Source: CAZQCJ01 sp964591885 (lineage in GTDB: Bacteria; Patescibacteriota; Microgenomatia; PFEM01; JAPLYW01). Taken from it: a stretch of DNA of 13,002 nucleotides. The stretch lies in assembly GCA_964591885.1 (NCBI GenBank), contig CAZQCJ010000055.1, positions 1 through 13,002 of the forward strand, in the 5' to 3' direction. Within the stretch, counting starts at the first letter, position 1, and each line of letters starts with the position of its first letter. The notes under the pieces were generated by a model, which had not been told where the DNA came from, searched no databases, and saw only the letters and a list, made by a program, of their open reading frames with translations. This document shows, in pieces, positions 1 to 6,840 of this stretch. Made by a program: the position numbers and the translations under genes.

Positions 1-866
1 CCGTAACAACCCATCCAAATCAACTTTTTTTTGTTATCTTTATCAACAAAGTAAGCTCCCATACTTTGCGAGTATTTGGTTCCAAGCTTAAAAACATGAC
101 CATTCTCAATTGAACGGCCTTCTTTTAGAGAAGTTCCACACTTGGGACATTTTTTAACAGCTTCTTTGCTGGTAGCAAAATCACATTTTTGACAAAAAAG
201 AATTTTATCTTCCCCGGTTGGGCAAAGCATCATAAACTCATGGGAAACATCTCCACCGATTGTTCCACTCAAAGCTTCAACAACCTTAACCACAAAACCA
301 CAGCGTCTAAAAATCTTTTTATAACTCTCAACTACTTTTTGATAATAATTATCTAAATCCTTTTTGTCAGTATGGAAAGAATAAAGATCCTTCATCATAA
401 ATTCTCTGACGCGAAGCAAACCACTGGTTGAACGGATTTCATTACGAAATTTGTTTTGAATTTGATAAAGATATAAAGGTAAATCTTGATAAGACTTTAT
501 TAATCTTCTAACCAAATCAGTTATAACTTCTTCATGGGTCGAGCCTAAAGCATATTCTTTTTGATGTTGGTCTTTAAGAACAAAAAGAGGCGGATCCATT
601 TCCTCCCAACGTTTGGATTCCCGCCATAAAGATTTAGGTTGAAGTGTTGGCAGAAACAATTCCTGACCTCCAATTTCATTCATCTCATCTCGAATAATGT
701 TTTCGATTTTTTGATGAACCAGCCAACCTAAAGGCAAAAAGGAATAAATCCCAGCTGATAACTGGTCAATAAAACCACCCTTGACAAGATACTGATGAGA
801 AATTGCTTCAGCCCTTTTAGGGGTGGTTTTTTTTAAAGTTTTGCCAAAAAGTTTAGAGTATCTCAT
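1..866 (-). CDS. proS: Prolyl-tRNA synthetase, 3' end cut by window edge
   Basis: This cytoplasmic class II synthetase charges tRNA-Pro with proline. The first 288 residues are visible from ATG at 866; the frame is open at position 1. The N-terminus (MRYSKLFGKT) and class II motif 2 (FRNEIRSTSGLLRVREF, about residues 140-156) are typical of bacterial ProRS. GTIGGDVSHEF (201-211) precedes the place where E. coli-type enzymes carry the roughly 180-residue INS editing domain. Here only about 40 residues intervene before HVFKLGTKYS (257-266), and they hold two CxxC pairs (C225/C228 and C240/C243), which look like a small zinc knuckle. The enzyme therefore seems to lack cis-editing of Ala-tRNA-Pro. 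It follows rseP after 55 bases. No Shine-Dalgarno is visible, and an AT-rich inverted repeat ends just before the start codon. The anticodon-binding domain lies outside the window. Confidence 0.95.
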   Translation of the reverse strand, partial: MRYSKLFGKTLKKTTPKRAEAISHQYLVKGGFIDQLSAGIYSFLPLGWLVHQKIENIIRDEMNEIGGQELFLPTLQPKSLWRESKRWEEMDPPLFVLKDQHQKEYALGSTHEEVITDLVRRLIKSYQDLPLYLYQIQNKFRNEIRSTSGLLRVREFMMKDLYSFHTDKKDLDNYYQKVVESYKKIFRRCGFVVKVVEALSGTIGGDVSHEFMMLCPTGEDKILFCQKCDFATSKEAVKKCPKCGTSLKEGRSIENGHVFKLGTKYSQSMGAYFVDKDNKKKLIWMGCY

Positions 867-867
867 T

Positions 868-908
868 AAGTTATTACATTAAATCATTTATTTGTTATAT
901 AATAACTT
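868..908 (-). repeat. AT-rich inverted repeat before proS start
   Basis: AAGTTATTA (868-876) is matched by TAATAACTT (900-908), giving 9-bp perfect arms around a 23-base loop. On the mRNA strand the 3' arm ends one base before the proS ATG at 866-864. It could mask or position initiation of proS, which has no Shine-Dalgarno. The stem is almost all A:U, so it is weak and could be chance in AT-rich DNA. There is no U-tract, so it is not a canonical terminator. Confidence 0.3.
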
Positions 909-921
909 TTCTCAAGAAGAA

Positions 922-2028
922 TTAAAATGGCCAAATTTTAACTAACCACTGGCCAATCTTATCCCAACCAACTAGTCTTTTGATATCATTAAAGGTAATC
1001 AAAATAATTAAACAAAACAAAAAGGCAATGCCAATAGTGTTAACAATTCCCTCAATAGCCGGATTTGATTTCCGCCTGAAAAGGCCTTCATAAACAAAAA
1101 TATAAAGGAGACGACCGCCATCTAAAGCCGGCAAAGGCAAAAGATTAATTACTGCCAGATTAACAGAAAGAATACCGATAAACTGTAAAATGTTCAAGAA
1201 ACCTGTTTGCGCCACCATTCCGGTAATTTGAAAGATCCCTAATGGTCCGGCTACATCTTTAGGAATATCCCCTTTAGTAAAAAGATTAAAAAGCATTATC
1301 GCTAAAGCTTTAACAATTAAAACCAACCAAGACAAAGCTTCTTTGGTCCCCTCAATAATTCCCCGGAAAGGCATCTGCCAAAGAGGATATTTCTTCATTT
1401 CCACATCAGAAATAATTACCCCTAAAGGACCCTCGTCCTGAGAAGTTTGTTCTCTTGGGACAAGGCTGACTTCAGATAATTCTTCTTCGGCCTGAATTTT
1501 TAAAGTAACTTCCTGACCTAAATTTTCACTGGTTAAAGCAATTAATTGGTTGCTTTCCTTAAGAGGCTGGTAATTAAATTCTTTAATAACATGACCTTCT
1601 TTCAAACCGGCTTGTTCTGCCGGTGAGCCAGGTATAATACCAACAATCATCACCTGATCAGTTTTAGTCGGAATACCAATAAAAGAATAAACAACAGTAA
1701 AAACCACAATTGCTAAAAGAAAATTAAAGAAGACCCCGGTTAAAAGAACAAGACTTCTAATACTTTTACTTTTTTGGCAAAAAGCATCCTGACTTTTAAT
1801 CTTTTTATCAGCCTGCTCACCATAAAGCCTGACAAAACCGCCAAAAGGCAACCAGTTAAGAGAATAGATTGTCCCTTTAAATTTTTTACCGAAAAGACGG
1901 GGCGGATAACCAAGGCCGAATTCTTCAACCTTAATACCGGCTTTTTTAGCCACAAGAAAGTGTCCAAATTCATGAACAAGGACTAAGACGGATAAAACAA
2001 AAAGGAAAGTAACTAAGGTTAAAATCAT
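922..2028 (-). CDS. rseP: Membrane site-2 zinc protease (RseP/M50 family)
   Basis: This 368-residue intramembrane metalloprotease of the RseP/YluC (M50B) family cleaves membrane-embedded substrates such as anti-sigma factors or signal-peptide remnants. The first membrane helix carries the zinc motif HEFGH (residues 19-23). A hydrophobic helix lies around 92-118. A single PDZ domain starts near residue 125, with the carboxylate-binding loop around GIIPGSPAEQAGL (130-142). A further helix lies around 233-250. The third zinc ligand motif is in NLLPLPALDGGRLL (295-308; Asp303), and the C-terminal helix is 329-346. The length suits the one-PDZ type. It lies 27 bases after frr and 55 before proS, probably in the rpsB transcript. 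In many bacteria cdsA, uppS or dxr lie between frr and rseP; they are absent here. No clear Shine-Dalgarno precedes the ATG at 2028. Confidence 0.95.
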   Translation of the reverse strand: MILTLVTFLFVLSVLVLVHEFGHFLVAKKAGIKVEEFGLGYPPRLFGKKFKGTIYSLNWLPFGGFVRLYGEQADKKIKSQDAFCQKSKSIRSLVLLTGVFFNFLLAIVVFTVVYSFIGIPTKTDQVMIVGIIPGSPAEQAGLKEGHVIKEFNYQPLKESNQLIALTSENLGQEVTLKIQAEEELSEVSLVPREQTSQDEGPLGVIISDVEMKKYPLWQMPFRGIIEGTKEALSWLVLIVKALAIMLFNLFTKGDIPKDVAGPLGIFQITGMVAQTGFLNILQFIGILSVNLAVINLLPLPALDGGRLLYIFVYEGLFRRKSNPAIEGIVNTIGIAFLFCLIILITFNDIKRLVGWDKIGQWLVKIWPF

Positions 2029-2055
2029 TTTTAAGGAAAATTAACTTCAGAAAAA

Positions 2056-2607
2056 TTAAATCTTCATTAATTCAGCTTCTTTTTTCTCTCCCATTTCTTC
2101 AATTTTCTTGTTAAATTCATCTGTTAATTTTTGCAAATCCTGCTGGTAACGAAATTTTTCATCTTCCCCCAACTGCTTGGCCGCAAAGTCCTGCTCAATA
2201 CTCCCCATCGCTTCATGACGCACTTGTCTAATCATTACCCGACCGGCTTCCAACTTCTGGTGAAGAATTTTAGTAAATTCTTTTCTTCTTTCTTCGCTAA
2301 GCGGTGGAATTTTAACATGAATAACATTCTCTTCACTGTGAACACTCAAACCCAAATTTCGATCCACAGTTAAAGCTCTTTCAATGTTTTTAATAATTGA
2401 TTGATCAAAAGGGGTAACAAGTAATTGATCCGGTCCAGCGGTGGTAATTGTGGCTAACTCCAACAAAGGCATACGGGTTTCGTAAGCTTCAACCATTATC
2501 TGTTCAACCAAATTGGGGCTAGCCTGGCCTGTTCGCAGGCTGGAAAGGTCATTGGATAAAGCCTCTAAGGCTTTATCCATCTTTTCGCGGGCTTCATTTA
2601 AATCCAT
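2056..2607 (-). CDS. frr: Ribosome recycling factor
   Basis: This 183-residue RRF splits post-termination ribosomes together with EF-G. The length is close to the usual 185. The N-terminal helix carries the typical LSSLRTGQASPNLVEQIMVE (about 21-40), followed by the domain II segment VHSEENVIHVKIPPLSEERR, and then the long C-terminal coiled helices ending in a Lys/Glu-rich tail. The ATG at 2607 overlaps the tsf stop by one base (TAATG) and is preceded by AAGGAG about 6 bases upstream, indicating translational coupling with tsf. The usual pyrH between tsf and frr is missing at this locus. Confidence 0.97.
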   Translation of the reverse strand: MDLNEAREKMDKALEALSNDLSSLRTGQASPNLVEQIMVEAYETRMPLLELATITTAGPDQLLVTPFDQSIIKNIERALTVDRNLGLSVHSEENVIHVKIPPLSEERRKEFTKILHQKLEAGRVMIRQVRHEAMGSIEQDFAAKQLGEDEKFRYQQDLQKLTDEFNKKIEEMGEKKEAELMKI

Positions 2608-3089
2608 TAATTCTCCTTACCTAACTCCAAACGATAAAGACGGTTAACTTTAATGTTTTCTCCAGTTTTGGCGCTTAAATCTTTAATTAACTCATTAACT
2701 TTTCTGCTTTCGTCTCTAATCCAGGCTTGTGACAAAAGTTCTTTAACATTTTTTGGCTTAAGAGCTGCCACCTGCATTGCTAAATCATGAGCTAATTTTT
2801 TAAAATCATCGGTTCTGGCCACAAAGTCGGTTTCACAACAGAGTTCAACCACCGCTACAATTTTCCCCTCGGCATGGGTGTAAGCCTCAATCAAACCGCA
2901 ACCTGTTTCCCGGCCAACTCTTTTACTGGCACTTTCAAAGCCTTTTTTCCTCAACCATTCTTCAGCTTTTTTTAAATCACCTTTAGCTGCTTCTAGGGCC
3001 TGATGACAATCCATCACTCCAGCTTTAGTTTTAACTCTTAATTTTTTAACCTGGTCAAAATTATTTTTCATCTTTTTCTGGTTCTTCAT
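2607..3089 (-). CDS. tsf: Elongation factor Ts, short form
   Basis: EF-Ts is the guanine-nucleotide exchange factor for EF-Tu. The N-terminal UBA-like domain has the signature VKKLRVKTKAGVMDCHQAL (about 14-32), and the EF-Tu-contacting TDFVAR motif is at residues 87-92. The 160 residues resemble compact EF-Ts versions such as that of Thermus rather than the roughly 280-residue E. coli form; the second half of the dimerisation core is largely missing. The start is ambiguous. ATG at 3089 overlaps rpsB by 29 bases and has AAGGA about 8 bases upstream. ATG at 3071 (Met7) aligns better with the family N-terminus and would overlap rpsB by 11 bases. Either way it is coupled to rpsB. The stop shares a base with the frr start. 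Confidence 0.95.
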   Translation of the reverse strand: MKNQKKMKNNFDQVKKLRVKTKAGVMDCHQALEAAKGDLKKAEEWLRKKGFESASKRVGRETGCGLIEAYTHAEGKIVAVVELCCETDFVARTDDFKKLAHDLAMQVAALKPKNVKELLSQAWIRDESRKVNELIKDLSAKTGENIKVNRLYRLELGKEN

Positions 3090-3846
3090 CTTTCTTTTCC
3101 TTATCTATTTTAACAGTTTCTACCTCTGTTTTCTTTTCAGTTGTCTCTTGCCCCTTAATAATCGCTTCGGCAACAAAAGAAACAATTAGTTTAACAGAGC
3201 CTACCGCATCATCATTAGCTGGAATAATCCAATCAACTAAATCAGGATTTCCGCTAGAATCAACAATCGCTATTACTGGAATGTTTTTCTTGACAGCTTC
3301 TCTTAAAGCTGCTTGTTCCTTTTTAATGTCAATAATGAAAAGAGCCACCGGTAATTCTTTTAAATCAACTAAACCGCCAAAAAATCTCTCCAAACGAGCA
3401 ATCTCCCGATCAATCAAGATATTTTCCTTTTTAGTATATTTTTCTAATTCCCCTGAAGCTTTTTTCGTTTTTAAGTCTTTTAATTTGTCAATTGATTTTT
3501 TGAGATTATCAAAATTAGTCAAGAGGCCACCCAGCCAGCGCTCATTGATAAAAGGCATTTTAGCCCTTAAAGCCTCTTCTTTGATAATTGCCTGAGCTTG
3601 GCGCTTGGTCCCGACAAAAATGATTTTCCCGCCTTTAGAAACTAATTCTTTGGCAAATTTAGCGGCTTCTTCCAAACCTTCTTTAGTTTTAACTAAATCA
3701 AAAATATGAACATTATCACGAACTCCATATAAAAAGGGGGCCATTTTCGGGTTCCAGCGTTGGGCTTGATGGCCAAAATGACAGCCGGCATCCAAAAGGT
3801 CTTTTAAGCCAATTTTAATTTCAGATTTATTTTTATCTTTAGACAT
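3061..3846 (-). CDS. rpsB: 30S ribosomal protein S2
   Basis: This 261-residue S2 protein is a small-subunit component on the solvent side of the 30S head-body junction. The signature LLDAGCHFGHQAQRWNPKM (17-35) and NVHIFDLVKT (45-54) are canonical, as are FVGTKRQAQ and the later IVDSSGNPDLVDWIIPANDDA block. The C-terminal tail of about 30 residues is Lys/Glu-rich and of low complexity, as is common. It is the first gene of the rpsB-tsf-frr-rseP-proS run. A promoter and a structured leader of about 130 bases lie upstream, suggesting control of the whole operon here. The region before the ATG at 3846 has no strong Shine-Dalgarno. Confidence 0.98.
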   Translation of the reverse strand: MSKDKNKSEIKIGLKDLLDAGCHFGHQAQRWNPKMAPFLYGVRDNVHIFDLVKTKEGLEEAAKFAKELVSKGGKIIFVGTKRQAQAIIKEEALRAKMPFINERWLGGLLTNFDNLKKSIDKLKDLKTKKASGELEKYTKKENILIDREIARLERFFGGLVDLKELPVALFIIDIKKEQAALREAVKKNIPVIAIVDSSGNPDLVDWIIPANDDAVGSVKLIVSFVAEAIIKGQETTEKKTEVETVKIDKEKKDEEPEKDEK

Positions 3847-3979
3847 TGTTAAATTTTAACCCTGTTTTTCTTAAACCGCCATCAACAAGAAGCAATCAGA
3901 AAAACAACTGTTGATGTGTGTAATAAGCAAAGCTTTTTTTCGCTATTGCTCAGATAAGCAAAGCTTGTTGCCTCGCAGT
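3847..3979 (-). promoter_or_regulatory. Structured 5' leader of rpsB, possible autoregulatory element
   Basis: This untranslated region contains a 13-bp direct repeat (ATAAGCAAAGCTT on the plus strand at 3923-3935 and 3954-3966). In the RNA each copy supplies GCUUUGCU. The segment between them (3950-3942, AGCAAUAGC) can pair with either copy, as 8 bp with one bulged base, so two hairpins compete for it. A further 8-bp inverted repeat (CATCAACA 3880-3887, TGTTGATG 3909-3916) lies nearer rpsB. In E. coli, S2 represses rpsB-tsf through its 5' leader. A comparable role here is inferred from position and structure only. There is no U-tract, so transcription attenuation is not obvious. Confidence 0.45.
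3923..3966. repeat. Direct repeat pair ATAAGCAAAGCTT
   Basis: Two identical 13-bp copies (3923-3935 and 3954-3966) start 31 bases apart in the rpsB leader. The intervening CGCTATTGCT is a near-perfect inverse of part of each copy. This arrangement creates the competing hairpins described for the leader. Confidence 0.8.
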
Positions 3980-3985
3980 AGAAAT

Positions 3986-4014
3986 ATTTTAACACAAATC
4001 TAACTAGCCTTCAA
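3986..4014 (-). promoter_or_regulatory. Predicted sigma70-type promoter of the rpsB operon
   Basis: On the minus strand, TTGAAG (4014-4009) and TAAAAT (3991-3986) are separated by exactly 17 bases. They match the sigma70 consensus at 4/6 and 5/6 positions. Transcription would begin near 3979, leaving a leader of roughly 130 bases before rpsB. The promoter sits just downstream of the NUDIX stop, where a new operon would be expected to start. Confidence 0.6.
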
Positions 4015-4024
4015 CCTTAGTAAA

Positions 4025-4765
4025 TTAAATTCTTTCTTTGTTCTTAAAGGTTTTTGATTTTTCAATGATTTCCTTAACAAGGATTTGACTCCAAAATTCC
4101 ACCGTAACTCCCTCTTTTTTAACCCAATCTTGATACTCTTTAAAAGTCACCATCTTTCCTTTAATATTTTCCTCTTCCTTAATCTCTACTCTTAAGTTCG
4201 CATTAAGCAAGTTGATTTCACAGGCCAAACATAAATGAACTTCACCAACTTCATCGGTTTCGTACTTAATTAAACCGATAATGTTAATATCCGCCAGGCT
4301 GGCAAAACTTTTTTCCGTTACTTTCTCTTCACTGTTTCTCAAATTTATCTCCTGACCATTCCTTTTAAAGACTACTTCTTCATCCAACTCACGATAAAGG
4401 GAATCAATTAAGCCGGTATCAAAAGGCTCGATATGACCACCGATGCCAACGGAAATCTTTTTAAATAATCTCTTTTCTTTATAAGAAGAATCTTCACCAC
4501 CCCGCTGATAAGCAAAAAACTTATCGCCCTGACGAATTAAACCGTAAAAGATAACCTGTTGCCATTCAGTTTTATGTTCAATATCTTCCTTCTCAAACCT
4601 TTCTTTAAACGCCTTGCTTTTCTCAACAATCTCCAAGAATTCATTAACTTCTTGAGGTTTTAACTTTAAAAAGCCATAAAGTTTTCCTTCGGAATTACGA
4701 GGAATTTTCAACCAAAAAGCAGTCTTTTCCAAAACTTCTCTTTTTACAACTAGACATTGAGACAT
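4025..4765 (-). CDS. NUDIX-domain hydrolase, substrate unknown
   Basis: This 246-residue protein has a central NUDIX fold. The Nudix box lies near residues 109-131 and reads GGHIEP...(8 residues)...LYRELDEEVVF. The catalytic RELDEE helix is intact. The spacing before the Arg is one residue longer than the canonical G-x5-E-x7-REUxEExGU, the first Glu position appears as Asp, and the usual Gly after EE is Val. The preceding strand VIFYGLIRQGDKFFAYQRG fits a NUDIX core, with an N-terminal extension of about 70 residues. The family hydrolyses nucleoside diphosphates linked to another moiety; the substrate cannot be read here. It resembles predicted MutT-type phosphoesterases of this length (memory-based, not searched). 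It lies 46 bases after the M16 peptidase gene and may share the RiPP operon transcript, but its composition is less AT-rich and nothing ties it functionally to the RiPP pathway. Confidence 0.8.
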   Translation of the reverse strand: MSQCLVVKREVLEKTAFWLKIPRNSEGKLYGFLKLKPQEVNEFLEIVEKSKAFKERFEKEDIEHKTEWQQVIFYGLIRQGDKFFAYQRGGEDSSYKEKRLFKKISVGIGGHIEPFDTGLIDSLYRELDEEVVFKRNGQEINLRNSEEKVTEKSFASLADINIIGLIKYETDEVGEVHLCLACEINLLNANLRVEIKEEENIKGKMVTFKEYQDWVKKEGVTVEFWSQILVKEIIEKSKTFKNKERI

Positions 4766-4811
4766 AATTTTTATTAAATCTTATTAAAAAATTTATTCGT
4801 TAATCTTATCT

Positions 4812-6065
4812 TTAAATCAATCTAATATCTTTTTCTTCTATTTTTACTTTTCCTATCGCAGATAAATACCAATTTTTATTATTAAAATATTTTCTAGCAA
4901 TGGATTGAATCTCTTCACTGGTAATTTTATCAATAAGTTGACAATAATCAGTCAGATTTAAAAGATTTTTCGAAGAAATTAAAACCTGATATCCATACCA
5001 GTCAGCAAAATCACCAGAACTCTCTGTATTTATAATTAATTCACCCTCAAGATAACCTTTTGCTCTTATAAAATCTTTTTGTAAAATCTTTCCTTTTTTA
5101 ATAAAATCAATCTCTTTGTTTATTATTTCTATTATCTTAAGAATATTTCTAGGCAGTGCTGTAAATAATATCATTAAATAACCTGTATCTGAAATATTAT
5201 AAGAATAGACTTCAATTGAATAAGTTAATCCCTTTTCGCTTAATTTTCTTTTCAAAACCGAAGACCAACCGCCACCTAAATAAGAAGCTATAATCTCTAG
5301 CGGAAATTTATCCTTATTTAAAAAAGAGCAAGTCAAAAATCCATAAGCAACTGTCACTGTTCCTTGATCTTGATTAATAATTTTTATTGTATTTTTCCTT
5401 TCAAAAAACAGATTTTGACGAATATCTTTCTCTTTTTTGCCTAAATTACACCTCGAATTTAATAATCTAAATGTTTTAGAAGAATTAATATTTCCAGCAA
5501 TTACATAGTTTATATTTTGAGGGATATAACTCTTCTTGATAAAATTTTTTATATCTTTTTTAGTAAAATTTTTAATTGAGTCTTCATCACCAAGATAAGT
5601 TCTTCCCAAAGGTGTATTTTGCCAAATATTTTCCGACCAAACTTCCCAAATATATTGAGAGGGGTTGCTTTTTAAAATTCTAAGCTCTTCTTTCACAATT
5701 TTTTTTTCTTGTTCAATATCTTCTTCTTTAAAAAGTGAGGAAAACAATCTCTCAAAAAGAATATCTACGGCAATTTTTAAATCTCTGGGTTTGGATTTTA
5801 CCCAAAATTTCATGAAATCCTGAGAGGTAAAAGCTTGACTATAAATACCATTTTTTTCTAAAACCTCATGAAGAGACTTCATGCTTGGATACTTTTTGGT
5901 TCCTCTAAAGGATAAATGTTCAATAAAATGATTCAAGCCAGATTTATTGGGAGGGTCAAATCGATAACCTGATTTAATCCACGTACTAACAAAAACTGAT
6001 GGTGAAAAAAGGGGAACAGTTAAAAGAATTGAACTATTTTTTAAAGCAAATTTTACTAATTTCAT
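4812..6065 (-). CDS. M16-family zinc peptidase, likely RiPP leader protease
   Basis: This 417-residue M16 (pitrilysin/MPP-like) peptidase has the inverted zinc motif HFIEH at residues 46-50. Residues E126/E127, 76-77 beyond the last His, fit the third zinc ligand, so the catalytic half looks intact. The second half carries the family block LGGGWSSVLKRKLSEKGLTYS, which contributes substrate binding. No signal peptide is evident, so it probably acts in the cytoplasm. Its ATG overlaps the dehydrogenase stop by four bases (ATGA), so the two are translationally coupled. M16 peptidases occur in several peptide-maturation operons, for example PqqF and AlbE/AlbF, where they trim a modified precursor. 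By analogy this enzyme would cut the leader from the 58-residue precursor encoded at 8201-8377. That role is inference; general peptide turnover is the alternative. Confidence 0.92.
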   Translation of the reverse strand: MKLVKFALKNSSILLTVPLFSPSVFVSTWIKSGYRFDPPNKSGLNHFIEHLSFRGTKKYPSMKSLHEVLEKNGIYSQAFTSQDFMKFWVKSKPRDLKIAVDILFERLFSSLFKEEDIEQEKKIVKEELRILKSNPSQYIWEVWSENIWQNTPLGRTYLGDEDSIKNFTKKDIKNFIKKSYIPQNINYVIAGNINSSKTFRLLNSRCNLGKKEKDIRQNLFFERKNTIKIINQDQGTVTVAYGFLTCSFLNKDKFPLEIIASYLGGGWSSVLKRKLSEKGLTYSIEVYSYNISDTGYLMILFTALPRNILKIIEIINKEIDFIKKGKILQKDFIRAKGYLEGELIINTESSGDFADWYGYQVLISSKNLLNLTDYCQLIDKITSEEIQSIARKYFNNKNWYLSAIGKVKIEEKDIRLI

Positions 6066-6835
6066 TTTGGATATCCAACAGCAAAAATATAAATAACTGA
6101 TTCTTTTTGGCTGTCAATGTCTAAAAGATTATTTAATTCTTCGTCAATAAAACCTCCAATCGCACACGTACTTAAGTTTAAGTTTTTCGCTACAAGAGAG
6201 ATATTTTGCCCCAAATGACCTGCTTCTATAAAAATATAACGATAACCTCTATCTTTATATTTTACCACTGTTCTCCCAAAAACAGCAGAGATTAGAATTA
6301 CTAGTGACGAATTTGCTATCCACTCTTGATTCGTAAATTTTAAAATTTCTTTTTTATAATTTCCTTCTAAAATAAGCTCCAAAGAATGATCTCTTGAATT
6401 ATAGTGATAAATACCTTGTTCTAAATCAGAAGAAGAAAATATTATTGGGTATATTTCCAAAGGATAGCGAGCTCCGGCTGAAGGATAAAATCTTTTTGTT
6501 TCATCCCAATTACTACCAACATCTTTCACTATTCCTGCTGAATAAAATAAAAGCTTAGATAGTTGTTTTTTCGAAATTGTCTTTTTTAAAAAATCCCTAC
6601 TAGATCTTCTCTTTATGACAAGATTTAGAAAATATTTATTTATTTCATTAAAACTTTTTGGCAACAAAATTTGCTTAAATCTTGCATATAATTTAAAATG
6701 TATTTTACTCCATTGTATAGGCCATTTTTTATAATTTTTCTTCTCTAGACATTTTAATTTTGTCTTCTCAAGAAAAATTTCTCCAACTGTTGATTTTTTA
6801 TTTAAAAGTTTATCCAAAGTTTCAGATTTTTCCAT
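6062..6835 (-). CDS. SagB-type FMN-dependent azoline dehydrogenase
   Basis: This 257-residue member of the nitroreductase-like SagB/ThcOx family oxidises azolines to azoles during maturation of TOMM peptides. The N-terminal 60 residues, with WPIQWSKIHFKLYARFKQI (38-56), match the usual SagB lead-in. RRSSRDF (76-82) is the FMN-phosphate binding start of the nitroreductase fold. RFYPSAGARYPLEIY (115-129), YKDRGYRYIFIEAGHLGQN (192-210) and AIGGF (225-229) are further family blocks, and the Lys/Tyr-containing stretch near 192-200 is where the catalytic pair is expected. It starts 5 bases after the YcaO stop and overlaps the peptidase gene by 4 bases. No good Shine-Dalgarno is seen, so translation probably depends on coupling. 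No fused RRE or E1-like domain is visible. Confidence 0.9.
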   Translation of the reverse strand: MEKSETLDKLLNKKSTVGEIFLEKTKLKCLEKKNYKKWPIQWSKIHFKLYARFKQILLPKSFNEINKYFLNLVIKRRSSRDFLKKTISKKQLSKLLFYSAGIVKDVGSNWDETKRFYPSAGARYPLEIYPIIFSSSDLEQGIYHYNSRDHSLELILEGNYKKEILKFTNQEWIANSSLVILISAVFGRTVVKYKDRGYRYIFIEAGHLGQNISLVAKNLNLSTCAIGGFIDEELNNLLDIDSQKESVIYIFAVGYPK

Positions 6836-6840
6836 AATTT

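Noticed and set aside
1740..1986. Overlapping open frames within rseP
   Set aside because: They fall inside the well-supported M50 protease frame containing HEFGH and have no recognisable domains.
3880..3916. Intrinsic terminator between the NUDIX gene and rpsB
   Set aside because: The CATCAACA/TGTTGATG stem has a 21-base loop and no U-tract on the transcribed strand, and it lies downstream of the predicted rpsB promoter, so it fits a leader element better.
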